Source: Sambucus nigra (Eukaryota; Streptophyta; Magnoliopsida; Dipsacales; Adoxaceae). Taken from it: 64,000 nucleotides of DNA. Position numbers and translations under genes: made by a program. How positions within the stretch are numbered: position 1 is the stretch's first letter; each line of letters begins with the position of its first letter. The notes beneath the pieces are model-generated. The model ran no database searches. It saw only the letters and a list, made by a program, of their open reading frames with translations, and was not told the origin of the DNA. The stretch covers positions 72,848,751 through 72,912,750 of the forward strand of contig OX422223.1 of NCBI GenBank assembly GCA_949130495.1, given 5' to 3'. Positions 35,071 through 46,338 of the stretch are shown in pieces.

Positions 35071-36377
35071 ATGCAAAATTCTGAAACCACTCCCACATCC
35101 CATAATACTCCAACCAACATTCACGAAAATCCAATTGTTGAGTATAATCCTGATAGTCCCCACACTCCGAACGCCCCACAGTTCTGGGTCCCACCTCCCA
35201 TACCATCGCACTCAGTCTCCGATAACACTCCCTTTTCCTTCTTAGGACACACTCCGAGCACGCCTAGTGAGAGCACCAAGTCAATAAGTGAGGAAGAGAT
35301 GTCGCAACACGGCAGTGCACCCGCCGGTGAGGAAGAGCCCCCATACCGTCCGATTAGAGAATTCTTATATCCCGAGCGTACTGTCACGCCAGAATGCATT
35401 ATACTCCCGTATAATGCCGAGCAATTCTGTTTCAAAAATGGGATGATCCAGATGCTACCGCATTACCACGGTATGGATTCTGAAAAGCCATACCTCCATA
35501 TTAGGGAATTTGAGGACGTGTGTGATACTCTCAATGATCAAACCTGCACACAAGAGGTAATCCGCCTCAAACTCTTCCCTTTCTCGCTCAAAGATAAAGC
35601 TAAGACCTGGCTATGGTCTTTACCTCCCATCTCGATTCCATCATGGAATGAGTTATAGTCGAGATTTCTCAAAAAAAAATCCCACCACATCGAACAATCT
35701 CCATAAAGGCCCAAATTCAAGCATTCAGACAAGCTAAAAATGAGCCATTCCATCGATGTTATGAACGTTTCAACGAGTTAGTTGCTTCATGCCCCCATCA
35801 TGGATTTGATTCAGCGCAAGTCATCTCTTTTATCTATAATGGGTTGAATCTTAACTCCAAACAACTTGTTGAAACAATGGGAAGTGGTCCGTTTATCGAT
35901 TTAGATGCCCAGGATGCTGAGCTTCACTTAAGGTATGTTGTCGAGACTACCCAATCCTGGGACACTTCTGATCCCAACGCTCAAAATCAAAATAGAAAAG
36001 CGACCACCACTCAGTCGGCGTCCGGCCTATTCCATGTAGATAAGAATTCTATGACGGACAGCCGATTGGAGACTCTTCAGAAAGGATTTCGGGATCTATG
36101 CGAGATATATGGAAAATGACCAGCTGGACCCATTCCAAACCCTGTCGTGAAGGTGTGTGCTATTTGTGAGGCGGGACATTCAACTGAGGAATGCCCGACG
36201 ATACCCGCCTACAAAGCAATGCTTCAGGAGCAAGTTAGTGGTATAAGAGGCTTTAAGGGTAATTTCGGTGCCCGAAATTCATATAACCCTTCATGGAAAA
36301 ATCATCCCGGTTTTAGCTATAGGCAACAACATGCCGCAATGAACCCTCCTTCGCATGCTGCCCCTCCTCCACCATAA
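35071..36377 (+). pseudogene. Athila-like gag
   Basis: The start at 35071 (MQNSETTPTSH) opens a 195-codon frame through a Pro-rich N-terminus and the capsid start (YLHIREFEDVCDTL, LFPFSLKDKAKTWLWSLP). A stop at 35656 and a frameshift at the nine-A run 35671-35679 follow. The second frame continues FHRCYERFNELVASCPHHGF ... LETMGSG-like, then a stop at 36117, then CAICEAGHSTEECP, a zinc knuckle one residue shorter than usual between the second Cys and His. It ends in a Pro-rich tail at 36377. Gag assembles particles and binds RNA. Confidence 0.9.
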
Positions 36378-36568
36378 CATTTTCAATAAGCCCCGCACAT
36401 GCAAGGACATGTGCAAGCACCACCACCTCAAGGAAATTATATCCCGCCACAGCGGAGAACTCTCGAGGATACCATGAATCAATTCATCGCAAGCCATACC
36501 GTAATTAATGCCAAATATGATCGTCTGATTGGCGACATAAATGCGAATCTGTTAAAATACAATCCTCA

Positions 36569-37498
36569 TTGAGTGTTCAAGAAAAGGGCAAGTTTCCTGC
36601 CCAAGGCCAAAGACCTCCCCAAGGTCAAACTAGCGTCAGCTCCACTTCCACTGAACATCAGGAGCAATGTCAAGCTGTGACCACTCTTCGTAGTGGGAGA
36701 GTCATTGATTTATCACCTCCCCCACACGACATAAGGAAAGATAAGGAGATTTCGCCCGGCACGAAAGAGGCCGAAGATGTCCCCTTAAATGAGAGTGACC
36801 AAGAAGATGCTAGTGGGCCAGAGGTAGTAGTGAAACCACCCTCCGCGGAATCGTTTCCTCAATTGTTAATTCCCTCCCATAGAGGAAACCCACGTGAAGA
36901 CGTGCTAGAAGTGCTTAAGCAAGTAAAGCTGAATTTACCTTTTATTGAGGCCATTAAATAAATTCCAGCTTATGGCAAAGTCATTAAAGATTTGTTGACA
37001 GTTAAGAGAAAGATGAAAGTGAAGAAGAACGTCTTTCTAGCACAAAATGTGAGCTCCATTCTACTAAATGAACTCCCGCCTAAATTCAAAGATCCCGGTG
37101 CACCCACCATATCATGCATCATTGGGGAGAATAAAATTGAAAAATCCTTACTTGACTTGGGAGCAAGCGTAAATATCATCCCTTACTCCATCTATAGGCA
37201 ACTTGACTTGGGCGACCTCAAGCCCACGAAGGTCACTCTCCAATTAGCGAATCGAACAGTGAAGATCCCACGAGGTATAGTCGAGGACGTGATCGTTCAA
37301 GTTGACACTTTCTACTTTTCGGTAGATTTTGTCATTTGGGACACGGAGCCTTCCTGCCACTCGAGTAATCATGTTCCCATCATCCTTGGGCGCCCTTTCC
37401 TAGCTACGGCTAACGCAATCATTAATAAGAGGAATGGGCGAATGCAACTCACATTTGGGAACATGACCTTGGAAACCAACATCTTCCACATAGCCTAA
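36569..37498 (+). pseudogene. Athila-like linker and aspartic protease
   Basis: One frame with a single stop (36959). The TTLRSGRVID motif marks the gag-pol linker of Athila. LNLPFIEAIK precedes the stop and IPAYGKVIKDLL follows it. Protease is seen in KDPGAPTISC, the active site LLDLGASVNIIP (Asp-Leu-Gly, the Athila variant) and the flap-side ILGRPFLATANAII. It would process the polyprotein. The stop is probably a CAA to TAA change. Confidence 0.88.
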
Positions 37499-37501
37499 AA
37501 T

Positions 37502-38620
37502 GCAGGGGAGGAAGATGATCTTCACGCGGTGAGACTCATTGATGAGATAGTAGAGGAGTAATTTGAGGAGAATTACTGTGGCGACGCTTTAGAGTCCTGT
37601 TTAGCGACGAGACACGAGAGTGAGGGGACGTACATCGACTTCGAGAGGGAGTTTGGGAAGTTGAGAGAGCTACTCGATGAGAGTGCGTCGGACGAGGACG
37701 TGAGAGAGGTTAATTGGGTTTCTAGATTCGAGGAATTACGGCCGAGGGATACACACATGGTTCCCTCCAGCGAAAATTTTCCAACCCTCGAATTAAAGAA
37801 ACTCTCCTCCCATATTAAATATGCATACCTAGGAGAGGATGAGACATTTCCTATTTTTATCTCCTCTAACCTAGATGAAGGGCAGGAGGGTAAATTATTG
37901 AAAATTTTGAGGAAGCACCAAGGTGCATTTGGTTGGTGCATAGCTGATTTGAAGGGGATAAGTCCTTTGATTTGCACTCATAAGATCCATATCGAAGAGG
38001 ATGTCAAGCCCTCTAGAGAAATGCAAAGAAGACTGAATCCCAACATGAAAGAAGTTGTGAGAACCGAAATTATTAAATTGTTGGATGCCAGGATCATCTA
38101 CCCAATCTCGGATAGCAAGTGGGTAAGCCCTATTCAAGTCCTCCCGAAGAAGTCGGGTATGACTGTGGTTGATAATGCCAAGGGAGAGCTAGTCCCCCAA
38201 CGTACCACCACCGGGTGGCACGTTTGCATTGATTACTGGAAACTCAATGCAGGAACTAGAAAAGACCATATCCCCTTGCCGTTTATTGATCAAATGCTTG
38301 AAAGAGTGGCGGGCCACCCTTACTATTGATTCCTTAATGGTTATTCCGGATATAACCAAATTGAGGTGGATGTACTTGACCAAGAGAAGACGACCTTCAC
38401 TTGCCCTTTTGGTACGTTTGCCTACAAACGTATGCCATTTGGCTTATGGAATGCACCCGCGACCTTTCAAAGGTGCATGTTAATCTTATTTAGCGACATG
38501 GTCGAGCGAGGACTCGAAGTGTTCATGAACGATTTCAGCGTTTTTGGTACCTCTTTCGATAATTATTTAGAAAAGCTGGAAAAAGTACTACCCGATGTGT
38601 GGAAAAGAATTTACTGTTGA
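37502..38620 (+). pseudogene. Athila-like reverse transcriptase
   Basis: Same frame as the protease. AFGWCIADLKGISP and THKIHIEEDVKPSREMQRRLNP lead into RT. WVSPIQVLPKKSG, VCIDYWKLNAGTRKDHIPLP and MPFGLWNAPATFQRCM are present. The catalytic motif reads FMNDF instead of FMDDF, so the first of the two metal-binding Asp is Asn and the enzyme would be inactive. A stop lies at 38327. A frameshift near 38600 ends this frame; the connection domain continues in the next frame from 38599. Confidence 0.9.
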
Positions 38621-39330
38621 ATTGGGAAAAGTGCCATTTCATGGTCACCGAGGGAATAGTTCTTGGCCACATAGTATCATCCAAAGGAATAGAGGTTGAT
38701 AAGGCAAAGATAGATGTCATAGCTGATCTTCCCCCACCAAAATCGATGAAGGACGTGCGCTCATTCTTGGGCCATGCAGGGTTCTATCAAAGGTTCATTA
38801 AGGATTTTAGCGCCATCGCTAGACCCTTAAGTAACTTACTCATGAAGGACACCCCATTTGAGTGGACAGAAGCATGCCAAAGCTCTTTTGACAAATTGAA
38901 AAACATGCTTGTGTTCTCTCCCATCATGTAAGTTCCGAATTGGTCCTTACCATTCGAACTTATGTGTGATGCAAGCGATTACGCGATCGGGGCTATTTTG
39001 GGCCAACGCAAAGATAAGCAAGCTCATGTCATCTACTACGCTAGTCGGACCCTTACCGGACCTCAACTCAACTACTCTACCACAGAGAAGGAGTTGCTAG
39101 CAGTAGTATTTGCCCTTGATAAATTCCGATCATATCTCATTGGTTCTCCTATTACTGTCTTCCCCGACCACGCGGCTTTGAAATATTTACTTGCGAAGAA
39201 AGTCGTGAAGCCGCGCCTCATAAGGTGGATCCTACTCCTACAAGAGTTCAATCTCCCCATCAAAGATAAGAAAGGAGTAGAAAATGTCGTTGCCGACCAT
39301 TTATCTCGGCCTTCGTCCGACGTACCTAGT
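38599..39330 (+). pseudogene. Athila-like RT connection and RNase H
   Basis: The frame reads NWEKCHFMVTEGIVLGH, PPPKSMKDVRSFLGHAGFYQRFI and then, after a stop at 38929, [16 protein letters not shown] (first RNase H Asp), [14 protein letters not shown] (Glu) and [10 protein letters not shown] (the third acidic residue). DNA and frame run on into integrase. Only one RNase H is present, as expected for Athila and unlike the Tat elements here. Confidence 0.88.
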
Positions 39331-40690
39331 GATCCCACACCCATAGATGAATACTTTCCGGATGAGCAACTTTTTGCCACCTCTTCGTATCCCTGGTTTG
39401 AGGATATAGTGAACTATCTTATCACGGGAGCCGTCCCTCCCGACTGGACACCGCAAGATAAGAAAAGGTTCCTTACTTGGTCACGCATGTTATTTTACGA
39501 TGATCCATTCCTTTTTAAATATTGCGCCGACCAAATCATCCGACGATGTGTACCGGATGACGAGATCCCGAAAGTCATCCAGTTTTATCATTCGAAAGCT
39601 TGTGGAGGCTACTTTTCGACGAGAAAAACGTCCGCTAAAATTCTGTAATGCGGCCTCTATTGGCCCACAAACTTCCGGGGTGTGAATGATGCTTGCAAAT
39701 CATGCAATAGGTGCCAACGAATGGGAGCCATTACTCGACGAGACATGATGCCCCTTACCCCCATACTCATCATTGAGATATTCGACTATTGGGGTATTGA
39801 CTTCATGGGTCCCTTCCTCCCGTCCTTTGGTTTCCTATACATCCTCGTCGCGGTAGACTAAGTTTCTAAATGGGTGGAAGCTATAGCTACCAAGACCAAT
39901 GACAACAAAGTGGTGATAAAGTTCCTGCAGGAACACATACTTTCCCGCTTCGGTGCACCGAAAGCGATAATTAGTGATAATGGCACGCACTTTTGCAATA
40001 GGCCATTCGAGAAGATCATGCGAAAATATGGTGTCGTACACAAGGTTGGAACGACATATCACCCACAAACGAATGGGCAGGCCGAACTAGCGAATCGATA
40101 AATCAAGAACATTCTCGAAAAGACCGTCAATCCTACCCGGAAAGATTGGTCCCTTAGATTGAACGATTTGCTATGGGCCTATCGTATCACATATAGGAAC
40201 TAACTCGGCATGTCCCCTTTTCGCTTTGTATATGGAAAACCTTGCCACCTTCCCGTTGAGCTCGAACACAAGGCGTATTGGGGGATTAAGCAATTAAATT
40301 ATGCCATAGACAAGGCTGGTGAAGCCCGCAAGCTTCAATTGAATGAGTTAGAAGAACTACGTAATGATGCGTATGAGAATGCCAAAATTTTGAAAGAGAG
40401 GATGAAACTCGCTCATGATAGCATCATTCGACGAAAAGAGTTTCTCCCTGGGCAAAAAGTTCTCCTCTACAACTCTCGGCTGCACCTCTTTCCGAGAAAG
40501 TTGAGGTCACGTTGGTCTGGCCCATTCGTCGTGAAGAATGTTTTCCCCCATGGAGCTGTTGAACTAGACGATTTAAAAGGGGGAAATACATTCAAAGTGA
40601 ATGGATAACGCCTAAATCCATATCTAGAGGCGTGTGCAGAAGAAGTCGATGCCGTCTGGTTATCGGACCCCATTTACGGGGTTGAGTGAG
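39331..40690 (+). pseudogene. Athila-like integrase
   Basis: The N-terminal zinc-binding region includes [11 protein letters not shown] and CKSCNRCQR. The core has GIDFMGP (first Asp), IISDNGTHF (second Asp) and TNGQAELANR (Glu), so the DDE triad is intact. Stops lie at 39646, 39858, 40099 and 40201. The C-terminal part includes [20 protein letters not shown] and [16 protein letters not shown], the GPY/F-like module, and a stop at 40606 before a short tail to 40690. No chromodomain. Confidence 0.88.
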
Positions 40691-41095
40691 CTATTGAAGT
40701 GAGGTCGTCGCACCCCCGACGCGTATGGGGTGAGAGTCATGTGTGTTTTGAGGGTCATTAGGACTAGGTTTCATTCAGGAGAAGCATTCATATGTTTTGG
40801 GAATTTTGAGTCAAAGGGTGTTGACTAGTGAAATCGAGAGGGTTTTTAGTCCAATTGGATAGAGAGTATGTCGGGAAAGTGCAATTTTTTGAAGAAGAGA
40901 GCTCGAAACGAAATTAGGAAAATTCCAGCCCAAAAGTCCTGGGGCGGACCGGTTCCTTTTTGAGGCGGACCGGTCCGACCCCGGACCGGTACCTTTTATT
41001 TTTAAAGGAACCGGTCTGCCTGTTGAGGGTTTGAAAAGTCAAAGGGCCGGACCGGTCCGCCCCTACCCCGGACCGGTCCGCCTTCTGCAGATTTG
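40691..41095 (+). promoter_or_regulatory. Post-pol spacer with copy of LTR palindrome cassette
   Basis: Noncoding. From 40945 on it holds GGACCGGTCC at 40967-40976, 41049-41058 and 41070-41079 and partial copies near 40946, 40983 and 41009. About 45 bases at 41035-41080 closely match the LTR U3 segment at 33690-33735, including the CGCCCCTACCCCGG linker between two palindromes. No clear TATA box follows. Confidence 0.6.
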
Positions 41096-41148
41096 TCTTC
41101 TCCCCTTATCCTCACACCTTTAACCCACATACTCTCTTCTTCCTCTCT

Positions 41149-41150
41149 AG
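41149..41150 (+). other. Candidate 3' splice site before accessory ORF
   Basis: A long pyrimidine tract (TCTCTTCTTCCTCTCT) ends in AG at 41149-41150, 30 bases before the accessory ATG at 41181. This would allow a spliced subgenomic mRNA. Inference from sequence only. Confidence 0.4.
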
Positions 41151-41180
41151 TGTTCCACGCACCAAATCCCTACTGTTTCC

Positions 41181-42350
41181 ATGGCCCCCCGTGTTGACCC
41201 CACCAAATACGACTCCACCGTGATCCAACCCTCCGATCACGGTGAATTCCGCTCCCGCCAAGAGGAGCGGTGGTGCACTCAATACTTCGGTTTGGGCCGC
41301 AAACTCCATATGGAGCGCACTGTCCAATGGGAAGCCCTACCCAACTCCGTCACCGCCCTTTTCATGGCCCGGGGTCGGTGTTGATTCCTCAACCAACCTC
41401 ATGAAGCGGTTTGGGCAATTGAAGTTCGCTCATTCTATGGTACACTCGTCCGGACGGGCCAATTCGAGGCCGAAGCTTTCGTGGATGGGACTCCCATTCC
41501 CTTTTCCTTGGCCCGTCTCACGGTCAAATTGGCCAAGTTTGACGTCCCGGACGTTTAAGAATTTACATATCCTTAAAACGTCCCCCCGATCGACAAGGAC
41601 ATTATCATGGCCCGAATTGCACCGAATGTGCCTTGGGTGGGGCAAACCGTCGCCGTTGGACGCCTAAACGAGAAGGCGCGCCTCACATTTCAGATTGTGT
41701 GCGCCAACCTATTGCAAACGTCCAACGACTCCGCCATGCATCCTCGGAAAGCTACCTTGACATATCATTTCTTCGACCCCCAAACTTCCATCTATTTGGG
41801 CCGCACTTTATATGCGGACATCATTAACACGTCCTTGGATGAGAAGGGCATCGCCCCACTTCCTTATGCCCGATTGATCACTTCCATCCTTAAGGATGCT
41901 GGCATAGCGGCGTCGAGCGACCATACGCGCCTCCCCGATCCTTTTGGATAAGGGACACGCACCAAAAATGCCAAACAGCTAGCTATCCTCCGGGCTAGGC
42001 GAGGTGATGACGTTGAAGAAGAGGCTGCCTCGAGCGAGAGCGAGGAAGAAGCAGGGTCAGCCGGTGAGGATGTCTAGATGGGGGATATCGGTCCAAACGA
42101 GGAGTCGACGGACGAGGAGGATGACCCCGATTTTGAGTGGGAGGGCATGGACCTATCCGCGCGTATGTCGGCGCTTGAGACCAACTTCAACACCTTTCAG
42201 ACCAACTACTAGCGCGACATGGGCATCGTTCTCCGCTTCCAAGCGGACATCTATCGCCGCATAGGGGATCCTAATGAGCCATTGCCTTCCTACTACCAGA
42301 ACCCCTATGACCCCAACGCGCCCGGTTCCTCCCATCCCCCACCCCGGTGA
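41181..42350 (+). pseudogene. Accessory ORF, plant transposase-like (Transposase_32-type) domain
   Basis: A single frame of about 390 codons from ATG 41181, interrupted by roughly six stops but no frameshift. The domain part reads EVRSFYGTLVRTGQF, IPFSLARLTVKLAKFDVP, LHP-like MHPRKATLTYHFFDPQTSIYL and YARLITSILKDAGI. This is the layout of the plant 'putative transposon protein' domain found as an accessory ORF in plant gypsy elements. The C-terminal third is very acidic and then has a predicted coiled segment (MSALETNFNTFQTNY). I see no signal peptide or transmembrane segment, so the env-like label used for other Athila elements is not supported. Function unknown. Confidence 0.65.
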
Positions 42351-44094
42351 AGCTTTATATGGTGTTGACAGTTTTTTCTTTGTTTTCCCCTATTCACAGT
42401 TGTATGCTTTTTTCCTGCACATGTAACACAGTCCTGTTGTAATAAAAACTGCATTTTCTCTATTTGTTTGTGTGATTTTTCCACACTTTTTATTCGCTTT
42501 GAGTTAGATTTTAGTCCTTTTTGCTTGAGGACAATGAAAAAGTCTAAGTTAGGGAGGGTCACAAGTGCGTATTTTTAAAACTTCACAAATTTTCAAAAAT
42601 GCCCAGAAATTTCCCAAAAAAAAATCATAAAATTTTGAAAAATCCAAAAATATTTTTGTTCAAAATAAATAAAAATTGGAATTCAAATTTTGCAAAAATA
42701 TCATTGAAAGTCAGTTTAAAGTCTCAAATTGTAAACATTCAACATACACAAATCCGAAATTGACCAAAGATGGAAATTGAGCAAAAATTGACAAATTAAC
42801 GAATAAGTGTGGAGATTAACAAACCCGGTGAGATTCGAGCCTATCACGTTTTGCGAGTTTTTAAATCAATCCGAGTTAATTGTTAACTCAAAATTCTTTT
42901 CAGCGCCTAAAAAGTTGTCAAGGATCTCAATCCTTTCATTTTGATCGGTTTAGAAAAATGTGTGCAATATTGCCTTGAAAAACATGCCAAATTAGTCTCT
43001 AAACTTAAATTCATCTCGAAACGCATATGGTAACGCAATGGGCATTTTGGACAATGAAGTAGGCCATCGTTTGTCACCCTAAAAATATTGACCATAAAAA
43101 GTCATGAAAAATCACCTTTTTTGCAACCCAAATTGAGCCGAATAATTTTTCCTTTCGTTTGATAACCCGAAAAATCCAAATAGCCCAGAATTGTGAAAAA
43201 TGGAAAAATTCAGAATTCAATCCAAAAAGTGCATATAAAAGGGCAAGAAAAAAATAGTTATGCTCAACAAAAATAGCAAGAAAAGAAGTGAAAAACAGAA
43301 AATAAAATAGAAAAAGAAGAAAAAATGAGCAATAGCCTGGAAAAAGCACAAATGGACATCACTAATTACTTTTCCAATTCCAACCTTCCCTACCTCCTTC
43401 ATTTTACCCAAATGTTTTCCCCTAAAAACTCGAAAAAGTCCTAACCGAGTCCAAATTGCGAAAATTGATTACCGCGTGGAGAGCTAAGACACCAAAAGAT
43501 AATAAAGGAGATTAATTGCGCGAAATAAAGGCAATGTTCCCATTTTTAAAACCGTAATCCCTTGATGAGATCCTTTCACCATAAATTTTTTGTCTTTCTA
43601 ATTGAGTGCGTGATTTTGCTTCCATTACATTTACTCTTTATATCACGCATACCGAGAGAATAGCCATAATTCGAGAGATTCGTTTGTGAGAGCATTCCGT
43701 GAGAACTTGAAATCAAAACGAATTTTCGGATGAGTAGCGTAATGATCAATTGGTGAAAATTGGCGGTTCAATTTCCGGCTTCGCACACACGTACTATGAT
43801 TTGAGACTATTGAACATGACTTGATGATGACTATTTTCTGTAAAAGTTTGAATTGCACAATTTTTGCATATTTTGAATTTTCTTGGAGTCGAATTTTGTG
43901 GGTATATTCTCTGCAAACCCTCACGAGACAACACTCGTCCTACTAGGGTAACCTAGGGGTTTAACAGCTTGTTGCATACGCTAAATGCAACCGCTTGCCC
44001 GCGAAAAAGGTATTTTATCCCTATAAAATGATTTTCAAGAGTTGAGCCGTGCTAGGATTCTTTTACATTGCTCGGGACGCGCAAAGTTCTAAGT
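42351..44094 (+). other. Athila 3' untranslated region
   Basis: About 1.7 kb of A-rich noncoding DNA between the accessory ORF and the polypurine tract. Minus-strand open frames here are low-complexity Phe/Leu-rich translations of A runs. Nothing else recognised. Confidence 0.7.
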
Positions 44095-44104
44095 TAAGGG
44101 GATT
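44095..44104 (+). other. Polypurine tract of the Athila-like element
   Basis: TAAGGGGATT directly before the 3' LTR. Confidence 0.75.
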
Positions 44105-45701
44105 TGATTAGGCCTAAATTCTTCTTAATTTATCCCTTGATTTAGTTACTTTTAGCACCTCGAACAACGTAATTTAGTTGACTTTAACTCATAATCTTGC
44201 TACTGACTGATCCTAATGAGTACACCGAGTTTCTGGTATTTTGCAGTGATTTTACAGGTATTTGATGTCATGAAACGAAAGAAGAAAATCGGAAGAATCA
44301 AGAAAGAAAGACGAAAAAGTCTCAAGGGCAAAAGCATAATTTCCACCCGGAATTCGGATGAGGTACCTAAAGAGAAGTTGAAGATATCTCATTCACGAGC
44401 ACATAGGAAGAAACGGCACCTCAATCGGAATACCAGAACAAAAGTTATGAGCAGTCAAAGAGGAACCAAAAAGTCAAATATCCGGACCGGTCCGCCCCTA
44501 CCCCGGATCGGTCCGCCTTGCCAAACTCCAGAAGACCCCGGATCGCATGCAAACAAAAGAAGGCCAAAATAAAAAGAATCGGTCCGACCCCGGACCGGTC
44601 CGCCCCAAAATAAAAAGAACCGATTCGCCTTGGGGGCAGACCGATCCGCTTAAGCCCCGGATCGATCCGGGCTTCGATATTTGAAAATCTTCTCTCTTCC
44701 TAAAAAGACTCATAGTGTAGCTGACTTTCGATATTGTTGTAGGGTATAAAAGACCCGATTTATTATTGTTATAGGAACGGAGAATTAGTAGGATTTTCCT
44801 CTCTTTTTCCAGAAACCCTAGTTTAGTTAATAATTTAAGATTTAATTCAAGGATTGAAGATCTTATTTCAGTAATTTTTTGTGAGTATCAGTATCTTTCA
44901 TTGTTTCACTTATTGCATGGATAATTTTAGTGAGTGATTCTTAATTCTAATTCTTTTCTGCATCTAATTACTATTTTATTTAGAGTAATCATAAACAACT
45001 GCACAGTAATCATTATTTCCATCACTTTAAATATGTTAGGTTAGATTTCCCAATGCCGGGATGCATGATCCCAGCCTGACGTGTTAGTGTGTGTGTATAA
45101 AATTAATTCGCTAAATTTAGTGATTGACCATGATCGTATTGCGTAGTTACACAATAATTGTATATCTTTATATCTCGTTTGCCTCTGGGTACTCGTGATG
45201 ATTTAGAGTGCAATTCGAGTGCTACTATTGCGATACTGATTTACTCATCCTCAGATTAGGTATGACGCGGGCTTGAACCTCGTATAGATAATGCTTGGGA
45301 GTACTAAATTTCGGGTCAAATCAATCAGATAAATTTAAGATTAATATTATATCCGCAATACACTAGGGTTGGGGGATTGTATTCCCGTCCTATTTTTCTC
45401 ATCATTTAAACAAAAAGTTTCAAATCATCATTCATTCTAAATTTAGGTAGATTAGTATAGTTGCATTTTTTCATAATTTCATTATCGCATTTAGCTGTTA
45501 CCAATCTCAAAAACCAAATCATTTTTTCCTTTTCTTTTTAGAGTCAAGGTTATGATTCCTCCGTCTTTCCCGTCGTCATAACTCTGTTGTCCTTCTTCCC
45601 TGAGGATCGATACCCAACTTACTGGGATTATTACTTGAGCGACAGGCTTACACTTGAGCCTAGAGTGAACGCATTTCTGAGACACATTTTCAGTCGCGTC
45701 A
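44105..45701 (+). repeat. 3' LTR of the Athila-like element
   Basis: 1597 bp from TGATTAGGC to GTCGCGTCA. TATA box at 44745-44751. Palindromes GGACCGGTCC at 44484-44493 and 44592-44601. At 44659-44668 this LTR has GGATCGATCC where the 5' LTR has a GAACCGGTCC copy, so both half-sites differ while symmetry is kept. Confidence 0.92.
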
Positions 45702-45803
45702 ATTAATCAAGGAAGGAGCGATTACAGTCGACTATGTTAAAGCGAACAAGAGTTTAGCAGATCCTCTGACTAAAGGTCTTGTTAAGGAGATGTCCATTAA
45801 ATA
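45702..45803 (+). pseudogene. Copia-B RNase H, last part
   Basis: Directly after the Athila 3' LTR the frame reads LIKEGAITVDYVKANKSLADPLTKGL, the usual end of copia pol, and continues the frame broken at 33323. This pair of half-genes fixes the Athila insertion point within a few bases. Confidence 0.88.
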
Positions 45804-46338
45804 ACGCAACTATATTTATTGGGAATCTAACTCATGTCTTGAAAATAAAGATAGAGTTCAATGTGGTATAAACAAGTTAAATTCTAGTTATGAAACACAA
45901 GGAATATTTTTTTATGTAAAAGTTTCATTCCTATGTGCCTAGTGTTGGTTTTCTGCATGTTAGATGGTGAAGGTTACTTCTTAATATATCGTTTAAGTGT
46001 GACTTGTAGAATCACTAAAGTTGATTTACTTATATGAATGTCAAAAGTGTGTCCGCTTTCTATGGAATTAATACCGATCTTAAAGCACTCGTGAAATCAA
46101 GATTATCACAGGGCCATAAATGTGCATGCTAAAAGAACACTGCTAAACTCAAAAATCGGTATGTGTGATTGTTTCGGCTTATCTCAAAGGGTATTTGGTT
46201 TAAGATACGTTCACCACAACACCTTGATGAAGCTTTGAATTGTTTACACTATATGGAAGTTCAAGTCCAGAAGACATTTCTCATTTATATACTAGATTTC
46301 AGCGATAGTGCCAAAAATTTCCTATTATTATTTTTTAT
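45804..46338 (+). other. Copia-B 3' untranslated region, first part
   Basis: Noncoding DNA between the end of pol and the Tat-B insertion. The remainder continues at 62848. No gene seen. Confidence 0.7.

Larger units (their letters stand above)
33324..45701 (+). mobile_element. Athila-like Ty3/gypsy element, near complete
   Basis: 12,378 bp with LTRs 33324-34919 and 44105-45701, a TGGCGCCGTTGCCGGGGA primer site, gag, protease, RT, RNase H, integrase, an accessory ORF and a polypurine tract in order. LTRs start TGATTAGGC. The flanks ATTAC (33319-33323) and ATTAA (45702-45706) are a 5-bp duplication with one change. By eye the LTRs differ by a few percent, so insertion is not very recent. Coding damage is moderate: one frameshift in gag at an A run, one in pol near 38600, and about a dozen stops. 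The RT motif FMDD is changed to FMND. It interrupts Copia-B RNase H. Confidence 0.92.

Noticed and set aside
35121..35435. Minus-strand frame opposite Athila gag
   Set aside because: Shadow of the gag coding strand; no domain.
41181..42350. Env-like gene in the Athila element
   Set aside because: No signal peptide, no transmembrane segment; the sequence fits the plant transposase-like accessory ORF instead.
43074..43411. Minus-strand frames rich in Phe and Leu in the Athila 3' region, looking like membrane proteins
   Set aside because: They are the reverse of A-rich noncoding DNA; composition explains the apparent hydrophobicity.
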